Shown here in pieces: positions 6,500 through 13,721 of a stretch of DNA of 13,721 nucleotides; within the stretch, counting starts at the first letter, position 1; every line of letters begins with the position of its first letter. Below the pieces are notes generated by a model. That model saw only the letters and a list, made by a program, of their open reading frames with translations. It searched no databases and was not told the DNA's origin. Origin of the DNA: Clostridium sp. UBA3947 (GTDB lineage: Bacteria > Bacillota > Clostridia > Clostridiales > Clostridiaceae). The DNA is taken from contig DGDR01000103.1 in assembly GCA_002385545.1 (NCBI GenBank), positions 1 to 13,721 of the forward strand, in the 5' to 3' direction. A program made the position numbers and the translations under genes.

Positions 6500-7698
6500 T
6501 GAATAATACACCTAATGCTAATAGAAAGCATATCGCCATTTATGGTAAAACCAACTCTGGTAAATCCTCATTATTAAATGCCATAATTGGTCAAGAGATA
6601 TCCATAGTTTCTAATTTGGAAGGTACCACCACCGACCCAGTAAAAAAAGCTATAGAACTTATACCCTATGGTCCTGTACTTTTTATTGACACCGCTGGCT
6701 TAGCGGATGAAAGTGAGCTCGGTAGCCTAAGAATTGAAAGAACTTTAAAAACCCTTCAAAACACAGACTTTGCCCTTTATGTGCTAGATATAAAGGATAA
6801 GGACTTATCCGTTTATCAGGATACTATAAAGCTCTTTAAAAAATTCAACATTCCTTATCTTACAGTAATAAATAAAATTGATACTGCCACAGAGGAAGAA
6901 ATAGAAGAAGCCAAAAAAGTTCATAAGGATGCCGTTTTTGTTTCAGCTTCAAAGGAAGATAATATATTACATTTAAAAGATGAGCTTATTAAAAGATTGC
7001 AAAAAGAAGAAGAGGATCCACCTTTAATAGGTGACATTGTACCCTATAACGGCAAGGTGGTATTGGTTGTTCCTATTGATTCAGAATCTCCTAAAGGTAG
7101 AATTATTTTACCTCAAGTTCAATTAATTAGAGATTGCTTAGATCACGGGATAAAAAGCTATGTAGTAAGAGATACTGAGTTAGAAGAAGCTTTAAAAGAT
7201 CTATCTGACATAGATATAGTGGTTACTGATTCTCAAGCTTTTAAGAAAGTAAATGAAATAGTTCCATCGAATATAAAGCTTACTAGCTTTTCTATACTTC
7301 AAGCAAAAAGTAAAGGAGATTTAAACACCTTTATAGAAGGAGTTAAAAAGATCGAAGAGCTAAATGAAAACTCTAAAATACTAATAAGTGAAAGCTGTAC
7401 TCACAACCATTCTCATGAAGATATTGGTAGAGTGAAAATCCCAAGACTCATTAATAAGCATCTTGGAAAAAATCTCAATTACGAATTCAAAATGGGCAAT
7501 GATTTTCCTGCAAACTTAGAAGACTATGACCTAGTGATACATTGTGGTTCTTGCATGCTAAATAGAAAAACTATGTTAACTAGAATAGCCCTCTGTAAGG
7601 AAAAAGGTACTACCATTACTAATTATGGTGTTGTACTTGCTTACTTAAATGGAATATTAGATAGATGTATTGAATTTACAAGGTATAATTTATCTTAG
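6499..7698 (+). CDS. hydF: [FeFe]-hydrogenase maturation GTPase and scaffold HydF
   Basis: HydF is the GTPase scaffold on which the 2Fe subcluster is assembled and from which it passes to the hydrogenase apoprotein. The ATG at 6499 shares one base with the hydE stop (TAATG) and follows GGAGG, so translation is probably coupled. The 399-residue product shows an Era/TrmE-like GTPase domain: P-loop GKTNSGKS at 16-23, switch threonines 43-45, DTAG at 64-67, NKID at 125-128 and SAS at 149-151. A dimerisation domain (about 180-290) follows. The C-terminal cluster-binding domain holds Cys300-x-His302 and Cys349-x-x-Cys352, the conserved CxH...CxxC set of HydF. All key residues are present. hydG, the third maturase, is not in this window and a hairpin closes the operon, so hydG must be elsewhere. 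Confidence 0.96.
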   Translation: MNNTPNANRKHIAIYGKTNSGKSSLLNAIIGQEISIVSNLEGTTTDPVKKAIELIPYGPVLFIDTAGLADESELGSLRIERTLKTLQNTDFALYVLDIKDKDLSVYQDTIKLFKKFNIPYLTVINKIDTATEEEIEEAKKVHKDAVFVSASKEDNILHLKDELIKRLQKEEEDPPLIGDIVPYNGKVVLVVPIDSESPKGRIILPQVQLIRDCLDHGIKSYVVRDTELEEALKDLSDIDIVVTDSQAFKKVNEIVPSNIKLTSFSILQAKSKGDLNTFIEGVKKIEELNENSKILISESCTHNHSHEDIGRVKIPRLINKHLGKNLNYEFKMGNDFPANLEDYDLVIHCGSCMLNRKTMLTRIALCKEKGTTITNYGVVLAYLNGILDRCIEFTRYNLS

Positions 7699-7731
7699 GC
7701 AATAGTTAAAAGCTTAACACCTTAATTTAAT

Positions 7732-7777
7732 TAGGGACTAATGCACAACTTAACTTATAGCTTGTGCACTAGCCCCT
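7732..7777. terminator. Shared terminator between hydF and the PH-domain gene (hairpin family copy D)
   Basis: AGGG-CTA-TGCACAA at 7733-7748 pairs with TTGTGCA-TAG-CCCT at 7762-7777, with isolated mismatches. On the plus strand TATTTTAAA follows; the minus-strand tail is weaker. It lies between two converging stop codons and can serve both genes. Its TGCACA core links it to the hairpins at 181-222, 8305-8346 and 9909-9945. Confidence 0.75.
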
Positions 7778-7812
7778 ATTTTAAAGCTTCCATATTATAA
7801 TATACTTTTATA

Positions 7813-8196
7813 TTAATTAACCATATATTCATTTATCAATTGGTATACCCTTATTAACATATGGTTTTTATTTCTACTATCCATGAACCTAAGCTCAGCT
7901 GTAAGACCATCTATAAGCGTCAGCTTCAATTCCGAATCAAAATCTAAGGTTCCTGAATGTTCTACCGCATAAGTGACAATGCTTTTATAGGGTATTGTAA
8001 AATATTCCGCTTTTTTACCTGTAAGTCCTTGCTTATCCGCTATTAATATGCGTTTATCTGTAAATACCGCCACATCCCTCATTGTTTTAACAGCAAATGC
8101 TATTTTTTCCTTATCCGAGATAAGAGCCTTCATTGTTTCCGACATAGGCACCTCTTGATAGAATGTAAAAACCTTATTCGAATTTACATCCGCCAT
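7813..8196 (-). CDS. Small bacterial PH-domain protein
   Basis: The 127-residue protein is almost entirely one domain resembling the bacterial pleckstrin-homology (bPH_1) family. Typical signs are an N-terminal lead (about 1-30), then KEKIAFAVKTMRDVAVFTDKR-like strands near 30-50, IPYKSIVTYAVEHSG near 68-82, LKLTLIDG near 90-97 and a C-terminal helix ending in YQLINEYM. These domains are beta barrels capped by a helix; their bacterial ligands are mostly unknown. There is no signal peptide or membrane segment. The ATG is preceded by AGGAGG seven bases away. It has its own promoter and does not appear to share a transcript with the HD-GYP gene upstream, since a terminator lies between them. No specific role can be assigned. 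Confidence 0.8.
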   Translation of the reverse strand: MADVNSNKVFTFYQEVPMSETMKALISDKEKIAFAVKTMRDVAVFTDKRILIADKQGLTGKKAEYFTIPYKSIVTYAVEHSGTLDFDSELKLTLIDGLTAELRFMDSRNKNHMLIRVYQLINEYMVN

Positions 8197-8234
8197 CTTT
8201 CATCCTCCTAATATACATTTATTTCCATATATAC

Positions 8235-8263
8235 ATTATATACCCTTTCTTCTTTGCTTACAA
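8235..8263 (-). promoter_or_regulatory. Promoter of the PH-domain gene
   Basis: On the minus strand TTGTAA (8258-8263) and a perfect TATAAT (8235-8240) are 17 bases apart, leaving a leader of about 30 bases before the start codon. Confidence 0.7.
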
Positions 8264-8297
8264 CTTTCATTATAGAAAATAAAACATTATATTTCGA

Positions 8298-8346
8298 CAA
8301 AAAAAGCTGCAGCACAGCTAACAAATCAGTTAATTGTGCAACAGCT
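8298..8346 (-). terminator. Terminator of the HD-GYP gene (hairpin family copy B)
   Basis: An 18-position stem (8305-8322 with 8329-8346) has 15 pairs including one wobble and a 6-base loop, and is followed on the minus strand by seven or more T. It starts 12 bases after the HD-GYP stop. Loop and stem sequence are close to the copy at 9902-9950. Confidence 0.88.
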
Positions 8347-8358
8347 CCTTAATTAAAT

Positions 8359-9399
8359 TTATGTAAATGATATTACTTCCTTTATGCTATCAATATCTTC
8401 ATGAGAAAAATTTATGTATCTGTCATTGACTTTTACTATAGGACACACAGTATCCTTCGGTGGAATATACACTATCTCACCAACAGCCCCATCCTTTAAT
8501 ACTACTTTCGAACCTATATAGTTTTTTGATATGTTCTCTAAAAATACATTTAAAATATCCTGATCATAAAGCCTTCTACCTTCTGTGCTATACATTTTGA
8601 AGGCTACAAAGGGTGTTCTTTTATCTTTATACACTCTACTGGAGGTCATGGCGTCAAATGTATCAGTAATTCCAATGATTTTTGCATACACTGGTATATC
8701 TCTACCCTTTGTACCAAAGGGATATCCTGAACCATCCTCTCTTTCGTGATGTTCTAAAACTGCTTCCTTAACTCTAAGATTAATATCATCATGGTCACTT
8801 ATCAATTTATAGCCATACATGGAATGCTTCTTAATTTCCTCAAATTCTTCATTTGTTAATCTAGCAGGTTTATCTAAAATTTTAAGAGGAACCTTAGTTT
8901 TGCCTATATCATGCAACAAGGCCGCATCTGTAACCTCACAAATTTCATCTTCTGATAGATTCAGCCACTTAGCCAGCAGCATTGAGTAGAAAGCTACATT
9001 AATACAATGGGTATAGGTATAATTATGGGAATCTTTAATGGTATTTAAGCACTGAATTACTGAGTTTACTTCTTTGAATTGTCCAATAATAGATTGAGAA
9101 ATATTTTGAATAGTTTCATAATTAATTTTTTCATTTACTGATAGATCTTCAACTACCTTTTTTATTTCAAGTATAACAGAGGTATATTGCTCATGAATTT
9201 CACTAAATTGCTCCTCCTTTATTTCACCTTTATCATCATATATATAAAGGCTGGTAATACCACATTCTATCAATCGTTTAATCATGTAATCATTCACAAT
9301 AGTGTTTTTTCCAACTAATTTTAATCCATTGAAAAAAATATCTTCCGCTATAACTTTACCAATCTTGAGATTTTCAATCCCAATTTTTTGCTTCACCAA
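8359..9399 (-). CDS. HD-GYP domain phosphodiesterase (probable cyclic dinucleotide hydrolase)
   Basis: The C-terminal part (about 125-300) is a clear HD-GYP domain. His131 lies in YTHCINVAFYS. His163-Asp164 is in LLHDIGKTKVP. His192 is in IKKHSMYGYKLI. His217-His218-Glu is followed by DGSGYP at 222-227, and Asp246 lies in IGITDTFDAMTS. The metal-binding residues are all there, so it should hydrolyse cyclic di-GMP or a related dinucleotide. The N-terminal 120 residues contain no recognised sensor or membrane segment, so it is likely cytosolic. The start is uncertain: TTG at 9399 and GTG at 9396 both follow a weak GGGTGAT site. The TTG form gives 346 residues. The gene stands alone with its own promoter and terminator. 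The domain call is firm; the exact substrate is inferred. Confidence 0.92.
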   Translation of the reverse strand: MVKQKIGIENLKIGKVIAEDIFFNGLKLVGKNTIVNDYMIKRLIECGITSLYIYDDKGEIKEEQFSEIHEQYTSVILEIKKVVEDLSVNEKINYETIQNISQSIIGQFKEVNSVIQCLNTIKDSHNYTYTHCINVAFYSMLLAKWLNLSEDEICEVTDAALLHDIGKTKVPLKILDKPARLTNEEFEEIKKHSMYGYKLISDHDDINLRVKEAVLEHHEREDGSGYPFGTKGRDIPVYAKIIGITDTFDAMTSSRVYKDKRTPFVAFKMYSTEGRRLYDQDILNVFLENISKNYIGSKVVLKDGAVGEIVYIPPKDTVCPIVKVNDRYINFSHEDIDSIKEVISFT

Positions 9400-9491
9400 A
9401 ATTTATCACCCAATCTCTAATAATAAATGGTCATAGGCTTACTACTGTTAACTTTTATTATCCATGCCTAATAGTTTTAACTCACATAAAG

Positions 9492-9520
9492 AGTATAAGT
9501 AATTTGTCCAAAACTGTCAA
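9492..9520 (-). promoter_or_regulatory. Promoter of the HD-GYP gene
   Basis: On the minus strand TTGACA (9515-9520) and TATACT (9492-9497) are exactly 17 bases apart, one mismatch from the full sigma-A consensus. The leader is about 85 bases. Confidence 0.75.
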
Positions 9521-9532
9521 GAATAATAAATT

Positions 9533-9572
9533 TCCACTATATTTATAAATCTTAGCTAAGATATCCACTATA
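9533..9572. promoter_or_regulatory. Perfect palindrome between direct repeats, candidate operator upstream of the HD-GYP promoter
   Basis: ATCTTAGCTAAGAT (9549-9562) is a perfect 14-bp palindrome. The 9-base direct repeat TCCACTATA flanks it at 9533-9541 and 9564-9572, 31 bases or about three helical turns apart. The palindrome lies about 30 bases upstream of the -35 box, where an activator could bind. The regulator is unknown. Confidence 0.45.
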
Positions 9573-9604
9573 CTTTAATAATATTTAGCTCAATTTATGC
9601 TAGC

Positions 9605-9650
9605 AAAAAGGCTGTTACAAAACTATCAAATCTATTTTCTGTTCCCCAGC
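9605..9650. repeat. Decayed copy of the terminator hairpin family (copy E)
   Basis: GGCTGTTACA (9610-9619), then CTATCAAATC, then TGTTCCCCAGC ending at 9650, line up with copy B (CTAACAAATC, TGTGCAACAGC), but stem pairing is largely lost. It follows no present gene on the minus strand, so it may mark a deleted gene. CAGCCTTT near 9666 also pairs with AAAGGCTG at 9607-9614 and precedes a T run on the plus strand. Confidence 0.4.
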
Positions 9651-9659
9651 ATTTAAAGG

Positions 9660-9900
9660 TTTATCAGCCTTTACCTTTATTTTTTAATAAACTCTAATAT
9701 CTAACAACTGACTTCTAATAAAAGGATAGCTTCTTTTTCTCTATGTTGCTTTGTTTCAAAAAAGTGTTGACGGGTAACAGGTGTATTATGACAAACAGTA
9801 AGGGATGTTTCGTATTAAAAATCACTATGACGCTTTTAGACGCTGGAAGTCATATATTAAAAAAATTTTACTAAATACATTTTTTTAACTTCCTGTGTAA
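9660..9900. other. Gene-free stretch with no assignable feature
   Basis: I see no recognisable gene, RNA or mobile element here. A promoter-like TTGACG with a TATTAT lies near 9763-9787 on the plus strand but with only about 11 bases between them. A 27-codon reading frame at 9805-9888 (+) is unsupported. With the decayed hairpin just before it, the stretch may be the scar of a lost gene; that is inference. Confidence 0.4.
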
Positions 9901-9901
9901 A

Positions 9902-9950
9902 AAAATAACTGCTGCACAGTTAACTAATCAGTTTCTGTGCAGCAGCCCCC
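9902..9950 (-). terminator. Terminator of the amylase gene (hairpin family copy C)
   Basis: A perfect 11-bp stem, CTGCTGCACAG (9909-9919) with CTGTGCAGCAG (9935-9945), extends inward by AACT/AGTT and is followed on the minus strand by TTATTTTTTT. It starts 16 bases after the amylase stop. Confidence 0.9.
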
Positions 9951-9966
9951 TTATTCTGGATATTTA

Positions 9967-12900
9967 TTAATATAAGTATTTAGAATATCCGCCGATTTTT
10001 CCTGGTGCAGGGTTACCTGGTTGGTCTAATACAAATACTCTTAGATTTCCTTTTCCACTGCAATTTGCTGTCAAGGTTCCATTAGTTACATTAATAACTT
10101 GTCCTGTTACTGCATCAACGTATCTTCCATTTGGTATATTTCTGAAAGTAGCGCTTCCTGAAACAGTTATTAGGGCAAAGCTGTCAACTCCTGCAGCAGC
10201 ATCAGTAAATCTTCTCTTGTAAGCCATACCATCACCGCTAATATCTTGAACAGAATACTGTCCCTTTTGTAAAGCTGGTATAGCTCTTCTTATTCTATTT
10301 AATCTATTAATGTGTTGAGCTAATGGGTGATTTAAAGTCTCAGCCATAGTACCAGTAGCATTAGTGTATACACCAAAGTCGGTTGTTACAACATTACCTT
10401 CAATATAATCACCAAAGTATGCTCTACCTGTTTGGCTTAAAGGAGCGTTTGGTCCTACATCTATTGGCTTACCCTTTTGGAATTCTATTTCACTACCATA
10501 GTAGATACAAGGAATTCCTCTAAAGGTGAACATTAAGCTTAGGTTTTCAGCCCAAACATCCTGTCCTAGAGCAAATCTCTGATTTTCTGGTGCAGTGTCT
10601 GGAGCGTAATCGTGAGAATCAACATATACTACATTCCATGTTGCATCGTTATAGTATTTGTCTCCCTCTACAGCTACTCTAAAGGCATCTCTAGCATTAG
10701 CAAAGTTCCAATGCATTGGGAAATCGATAACATCTAAACCAGACTTCATAGAAGTATCTACTGGTCTGTAATTATTACCATCCAAGAATGCATTATTGCT
10801 TGTAGGCTGAGTTGATACATTTAGATTATCATAGTAATTTTGATATACACTATTTTCGTTAGTTACTCTATCTCCCCATGGATAGTTTTTAGATTCTTTC
10901 CAAGTATAGAAAGGAGCGGATAGTGCAGGAATTCCTCTGTTCCATACATCTCTAACTCTTGTACAAACTTCTCCAAATACATAGAAGTCCTCTCCACCTG
11001 CAGCCTTAATGCTTGGTATAAACTCTTTGTTAAAGGTTAATCTTGAAACATGCTTTACAGTATCTACTCTGAAGGCATCTACTCCCATAGCAATATACTT
11101 GCTATAAGCATTGTTCAAGTAATTTGCAACAGTTGGATTTTCAGTATTTAAATCTACACAGTCACCAGCAATTTGGCCTGTTTGGCAAGTATAGCCTTCC
11201 CATTCCATGCTTTTTTCATGATGATAAATATGATTTACATCGTTTACAGCTTCCTTCATAAGAGATAATCTTACTTGGTACTGCTGTGCAGGATTTAAAT
11301 CAAAATAGTTAGCTGGTAGCTTACCATTATCTATTCTTCTTAGAGAGGTTTTAGCTAAATCATTCATAGTAGTAGGAGCTAATCTCTCAAACATAGGGAA
11401 TAGATTTTCTTCACCAAAGTTTCCAGTATGGTTATATACAACGTCTTGAATTATCTTCATACCTTTAGCATGAGCTGCATTTATAAGCTTTTGATAACTT
11501 TCTTCTGCAGAGTTATCATATTTAGTCTTATATCTAGGATCTATCTCTGTGAAATCAATAGCATGATAACCATGATAATCGTAACCACTAGCATTTTTAA
11601 CAGGAGGAGTTATCCAAATTGCGCTAAAGCCTAAAGCTTTAATATAATCTAACTTATCTATTAAACCTTTGAAATCTCCTCTCCAAGCTGGATCGCTATC
11701 TGGGTTACCTGCTTGAACATCATCCCAGCAATGTACATTGTTTGATGGGTCTCCATCGTAGAATCTTGTTGTCATTAAGAAGTATATTGTTTCTTCTCTA
11801 AAATCATTAGCATTATACTCCCCAATATTATACATAAAATGGTTTTCTGTTTTGTTTCCTGCAGCATCTACAGCTATTGTGTAAATTTCCATATCCCTAT
11901 CAACAGTTATGCTCTGTCCTCTATATAGATAAGCATCTGTTAATTGAGGCTTGCTGCCATCAGTGGTGAAATAAATCTTTGGTGAAGGATCCTCATTGTC
12001 TATAGCAACAAGAGTTACCTTCTGAGTAGTTAAGTATCTTCCTGAGGAAGGTGATGCAATAGTAGTAGGTCCTTCTGTATCTCCTACTTCTCCTCCACCT
12101 TGTCTTGGATCAATGTTACTCCAAGTATTGTTATAATAATACCAAGTACCAGCGGTTCTATTTAAATCTGCAGTTTGAGCTCCTGAACCATTATTGAATA
12201 TTAAATTAGTAAAGGTTGCCCCTTCAAAGGTGTAGCTATACCAATTATCACCTTCTGCCTTCATATTTACTCCAGGCCACTGTACAGCTGGAATTGAAGG
12301 TGTGGTACCCCAATAATAGATTTTTGCAGTATTCCAAGGTGATTGGAAATATACCTTTATATAGGTATCTGGTAATTTTGTAATTGTAATGGTTTTCTTA
12401 GCAGATATGTTTCCATAAACCGCTTCAACGGTAACTGTGCCTTCCTTAATTGCAGTAAGTGTAGTAGTTTTGCCTGAGCTAGCAGATAGTGTTGCCAAGG
12501 AAGAATTGCTTACAGTCCAGTTTACTGCTTGCTGAGCTTCTGATCCATCGCTATAAACTATTGTGGAAGTTAAGCTTATATTTTCTCCAACCTTAACAGT
12601 ATCGTTTCCGCTTAACTTTATGCTAACAGGAGTGATTTCTCCTACTGGATCAGTATAGTAAACAGATCCATCCTTTTTAACCCATACATCTTTTGTTGTT
12701 ACATAATCAACACCATTCTTTTGGATCTTTCTATTCCAAGTACCATCGTTAAATAAGAATTGAACCTTATTAGTATTCTTAATAGTTTTCATATACCAAT
12801 TAGGTCTATAATTAGTCATATCTCCTGGTGCTGTTCTTAGTACGGTAGTATCCCAAGCTGGTGTTGATAAGTCACCATCATACCATATCCAAATTTCATT

Positions 12901-13335
12901 CCAATCTGCTGGCTTTTCAACATAAATATTGATATCGCCTTTTCCAGCATCAGGATTACTATTAGTCCATTGTCCATCCTTGTACCAGCTTTCACCTGAT
13001 ACTAGAAAACCTGGTTGACCAGGACCTGGGATTTGATTACCATTTCCATCATTGAATAGAACTCTGACACTATCATGGTTGAATATGGTATAACTATACC
13101 AATTTCCACCTTCCTGTGTCATAGCTGAACCAGGCCATGCTGGTCCTGTAAAATTATCACCATAGTAATAAATGTTTGCTTTGCTCCAACCTGACGGCTT
13201 GTAAAAATGTACAGTTATACCTTGGTCAGCGGCAAAAGCTTTTTTGATGCCTTGCTGAAAGCTTCCGATAAATGTAGCTAAGATAAATATTATAACTACA
13301 AATATACTAAGCTTTCTTTTTAAATATTTTTGCAC
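9967..13335 (-). CDS. Secreted multidomain alpha-amylase, GH13, with CBM26-type starch-binding modules
   Basis: The 1122-residue enzyme begins with a Sec signal peptide: a Lys/Arg-rich start, hydrophobic 9-25 and probable cleavage after AFA at about 36. Order of domains: CBM26-like module (about 38-125); a second, more divergent one (134-229); Big_2-type immunoglobulin-like domain (235-318); third CBM26-like module (325-408); chitobiase C-terminal-like beta domain (420-503); GH13 barrel (about 512-1005); C-terminal beta domain. GH13 motifs are DVVYNH (631-636), GVDAFRVDTVKH (751-762, nucleophile Asp758), FGEV (acid/base Glu789) and YVDSHD (904-909, Asp909), so the site is complete. It should cut alpha-1,4 bonds in starch or glycogen outside the cell. 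No LPXTG or S-layer anchor is visible. It starts with GTG behind an AGGGGGG site five bases away. Upstream cre sequences suggest carbon catabolite repression. A pullulanase or neopullulanase-like specificity is not excluded. Confidence 0.94.
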   Translation of the reverse strand: MQKYLKRKLSIFVVIIFILATFIGSFQQGIKKAFAADQGITVHFYKPSGWSKANIYYYGDNFTGPAWPGSAMTQEGGNWYSYTIFNHDSVRVLFNDGNGNQIPGPGQPGFLVSGESWYKDGQWTNSNPDAGKGDINIYVEKPADWNEIWIWYDGDLSTPAWDTTVLRTAPGDMTNYRPNWYMKTIKNTNKVQFLFNDGTWNRKIQKNGVDYVTTKDVWVKKDGSVYYTDPVGEITPVSIKLSGNDTVKVGENISLTSTIVYSDGSEAQQAVNWTVSNSSLATLSASSGKTTTLTAIKEGTVTVEAVYGNISAKKTITITKLPDTYIKVYFQSPWNTAKIYYWGTTPSIPAVQWPGVNMKAEGDNWYSYTFEGATFTNLIFNNGSGAQTADLNRTAGTWYYYNNTWSNIDPRQGGGEVGDTEGPTTIASPSSGRYLTTQKVTLVAIDNEDPSPKIYFTTDGSKPQLTDAYLYRGQSITVDRDMEIYTIAVDAAGNKTENHFMYNIGEYNANDFREETIYFLMTTRFYDGDPSNNVHCWDDVQAGNPDSDPAWRGDFKGLIDKLDYIKALGFSAIWITPPVKNASGYDYHGYHAIDFTEIDPRYKTKYDNSAEESYQKLINAAHAKGMKIIQDVVYNHTGNFGEENLFPMFERLAPTTMNDLAKTSLRRIDNGKLPANYFDLNPAQQYQVRLSLMKEAVNDVNHIYHHEKSMEWEGYTCQTGQIAGDCVDLNTENPTVANYLNNAYSKYIAMGVDAFRVDTVKHVSRLTFNKEFIPSIKAAGGEDFYVFGEVCTRVRDVWNRGIPALSAPFYTWKESKNYPWGDRVTNENSVYQNYYDNLNVSTQPTSNNAFLDGNNYRPVDTSMKSGLDVIDFPMHWNFANARDAFRVAVEGDKYYNDATWNVVYVDSHDYAPDTAPENQRFALGQDVWAENLSLMFTFRGIPCIYYGSEIEFQKGKPIDVGPNAPLSQTGRAYFGDYIEGNVVTTDFGVYTNATGTMAETLNHPLAQHINRLNRIRRAIPALQKGQYSVQDISGDGMAYKRRFTDAAAGVDSFALITVSGSATFRNIPNGRYVDAVTGQVINVTNGTLTANCSGKGNLRVFVLDQPGNPAPGKIGGYSKYLY

Positions 13336-13398
13336 GGTATCCCCCCTAAAAATTGATTATATATTTTAAATAATTAAATTATTTAAAATCCCATAACA

Positions 13399-13428
13399 AT
13401 TATTCAGCATCTATGCAACCGTTTGCAA
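13399..13428 (-). promoter_or_regulatory. Inner amylase promoter candidate overlapping the cre site
   Basis: On the minus strand TTGCAA (13423-13428) and AATAAT (13399-13404) are 18 bases apart, about 65-90 bases before the start codon. The cre site covers its -35 box. It is weaker than the outer promoter. Confidence 0.35.
13414..13427. promoter_or_regulatory. CcpA-type cre operator upstream of the amylase gene
   Basis: TGCAACCGTTTGCA fits every position of the catabolite-responsive element TGNAANCGNWNNCW and is nearly palindromic. It lies about 80 bases upstream of the start. There it could block an inner promoter or act as a roadblock to transcription from the outer one. CcpA repression of amylase genes is well established in Firmicutes. 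Confidence 0.75.
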
Positions 13429-13474
13429 GTTGATTTAAAAAATTTATATGTATACTTTTCATTAGGTTATTATT

Positions 13475-13506
13475 GTTCTAAAAAGCATTTTTTTGATTTT
13501 TAGAAC
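13475..13506. repeat. 10-bp inverted repeat in the amylase leader
   Basis: GTTCTAAAAA (13475-13484) and TTTTTAGAAC (13497-13506) are perfect inverted repeats around a T-rich 12-base loop. No T tail follows on the minus strand, so it is not a normal terminator. It may be an RNA hairpin in the long leader or an operator. Confidence 0.45.
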
Positions 13507-13656
13507 CTTATATAAAACTAAACTATCTATTATTAAATTTTATGTTACTGTAATAGGATTTTTTACAAAGACCATATTACGATATGTAAATATTTTGATA
13601 GGCTTTTGTTCTTGCGGTAAGTTAATTAGAGTTTGAAAACTTCCTTGTTCTCTTCA

Positions 13657-13694
13657 ATAATATCACACTGTTTGACAAATGTAAACGATTTTCA
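13657..13694 (-). promoter_or_regulatory. Outer amylase promoter with an imperfect cre-like site over the -35 box
   Basis: On the minus strand TTTACA (13680-13685) and TATTAT (13657-13662) are exactly 17 bases apart. TGTAAACGATTTTCA (13680-13694) covers the -35 box and resembles a cre, though its right arm is shifted by a base. A transcript from here would have a leader of about 310 bases. Apart from the inner cre/promoter and the hairpin at 13475-13506, I see no known riboswitch in that leader. Confidence 0.6.
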
Positions 13695-13721
13695 ACAAAT
13701 TATTAATTATTTCTTAAAATT

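Noticed and set aside
6277..6539. Two minus-strand reading frames opposite the end of hydE
   Set aside because: Both are antisense to the accessory cysteine region of hydE and the hydF start, which explains the open frames.
9805..9888. 27-codon basic peptide on the plus strand (MFRIKNHYDAFRRWK...)
   Set aside because: There is only a weak upstream ribosome binding site, no family match I can recognise and no well-spaced promoter; too short to support.
11428..11634. 68-codon plus-strand reading frame inside the amylase gene
   Set aside because: It is antisense to the conserved GH13 barrel and shows no recognisable features.
13475..13506. Hairpin read as a terminator upstream of the amylase
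   Set aside because: The T run is in the loop and there is no T tail after the stem on the minus strand, so attenuation is not supported.

Overview
The window is AT-rich DNA that looks chromosomal and comes from an anaerobic, fermentative, spore-forming member of the Clostridia. The pointers are strong AGGAGG-type ribosome binding sites, a bifunctional AdhE, [FeFe]-hydrogenase maturases HydE and HydF, a Coat F type spore protein, an HD-GYP protein, a tyrosine T-box leader and a secreted amylase behind a CcpA-type cre site. The species cannot be named from the sequence alone.

Layout. 1-224 holds a terminator and no gene. 225-1040 (-) is an alpha/beta hydrolase. 1151-3730 (-) is adhE. The 3731-4144 divergent region carries two good adhE promoters and three Rex-like operators. 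4145-4633 (+) is a Coat F/ferritin-like spore protein with its own terminator. 4745-5072 (-) is a wrecked tyrosyl-tRNA synthetase gene, and 5075-5250 (-) is its still recognisable tyrosine T-box leader. 5453-7698 (+) is a two-gene hydE-hydF operon with a one-base stop/start overlap, driven by a near-consensus promoter inside an inverted repeat. 7813-8196 (-) is a bacterial PH-domain protein. 8359-9399 (-) is an HD-GYP phosphodiesterase. 9400-9966 is gene-poor, with a promoter, a perfect palindrome and a decayed hairpin. 9967-13335 (-) is a 1122-residue secreted multidomain alpha-amylase. 13336-13721 is its regulatory region.

How the genes work together. The shared theme is fermentative carbon and electron flow. 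The amylase brings in starch under probable catabolite repression. AdhE regenerates NAD+ by reducing acetyl-CoA to ethanol, under probable Rex (NADH/NAD+) control. HydE and HydF help build the H-cluster of [FeFe] hydrogenase, the other main electron outlet. The HD-GYP protein suggests cyclic dinucleotide signalling, and the Coat F protein belongs to sporulation.

Most notable: (i) repeated promoter/Rex-operator units along the adhE leader; (ii) a T-box leader with a readable UAC specifier but a damaged antiterminator, left in front of a dead tyrS; (iii) a family of sequence-related long terminator hairpins closing several unrelated genes; (iv) a complete di-iron-like E/ExxH/E/ExxH set in the Coat F protein; (v) a perfect 14-bp palindrome between direct repeats upstream of the HD-GYP promoter. 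No clear undescribed multi-gene system (defence, CRISPR, biosynthetic or mobile) was found.
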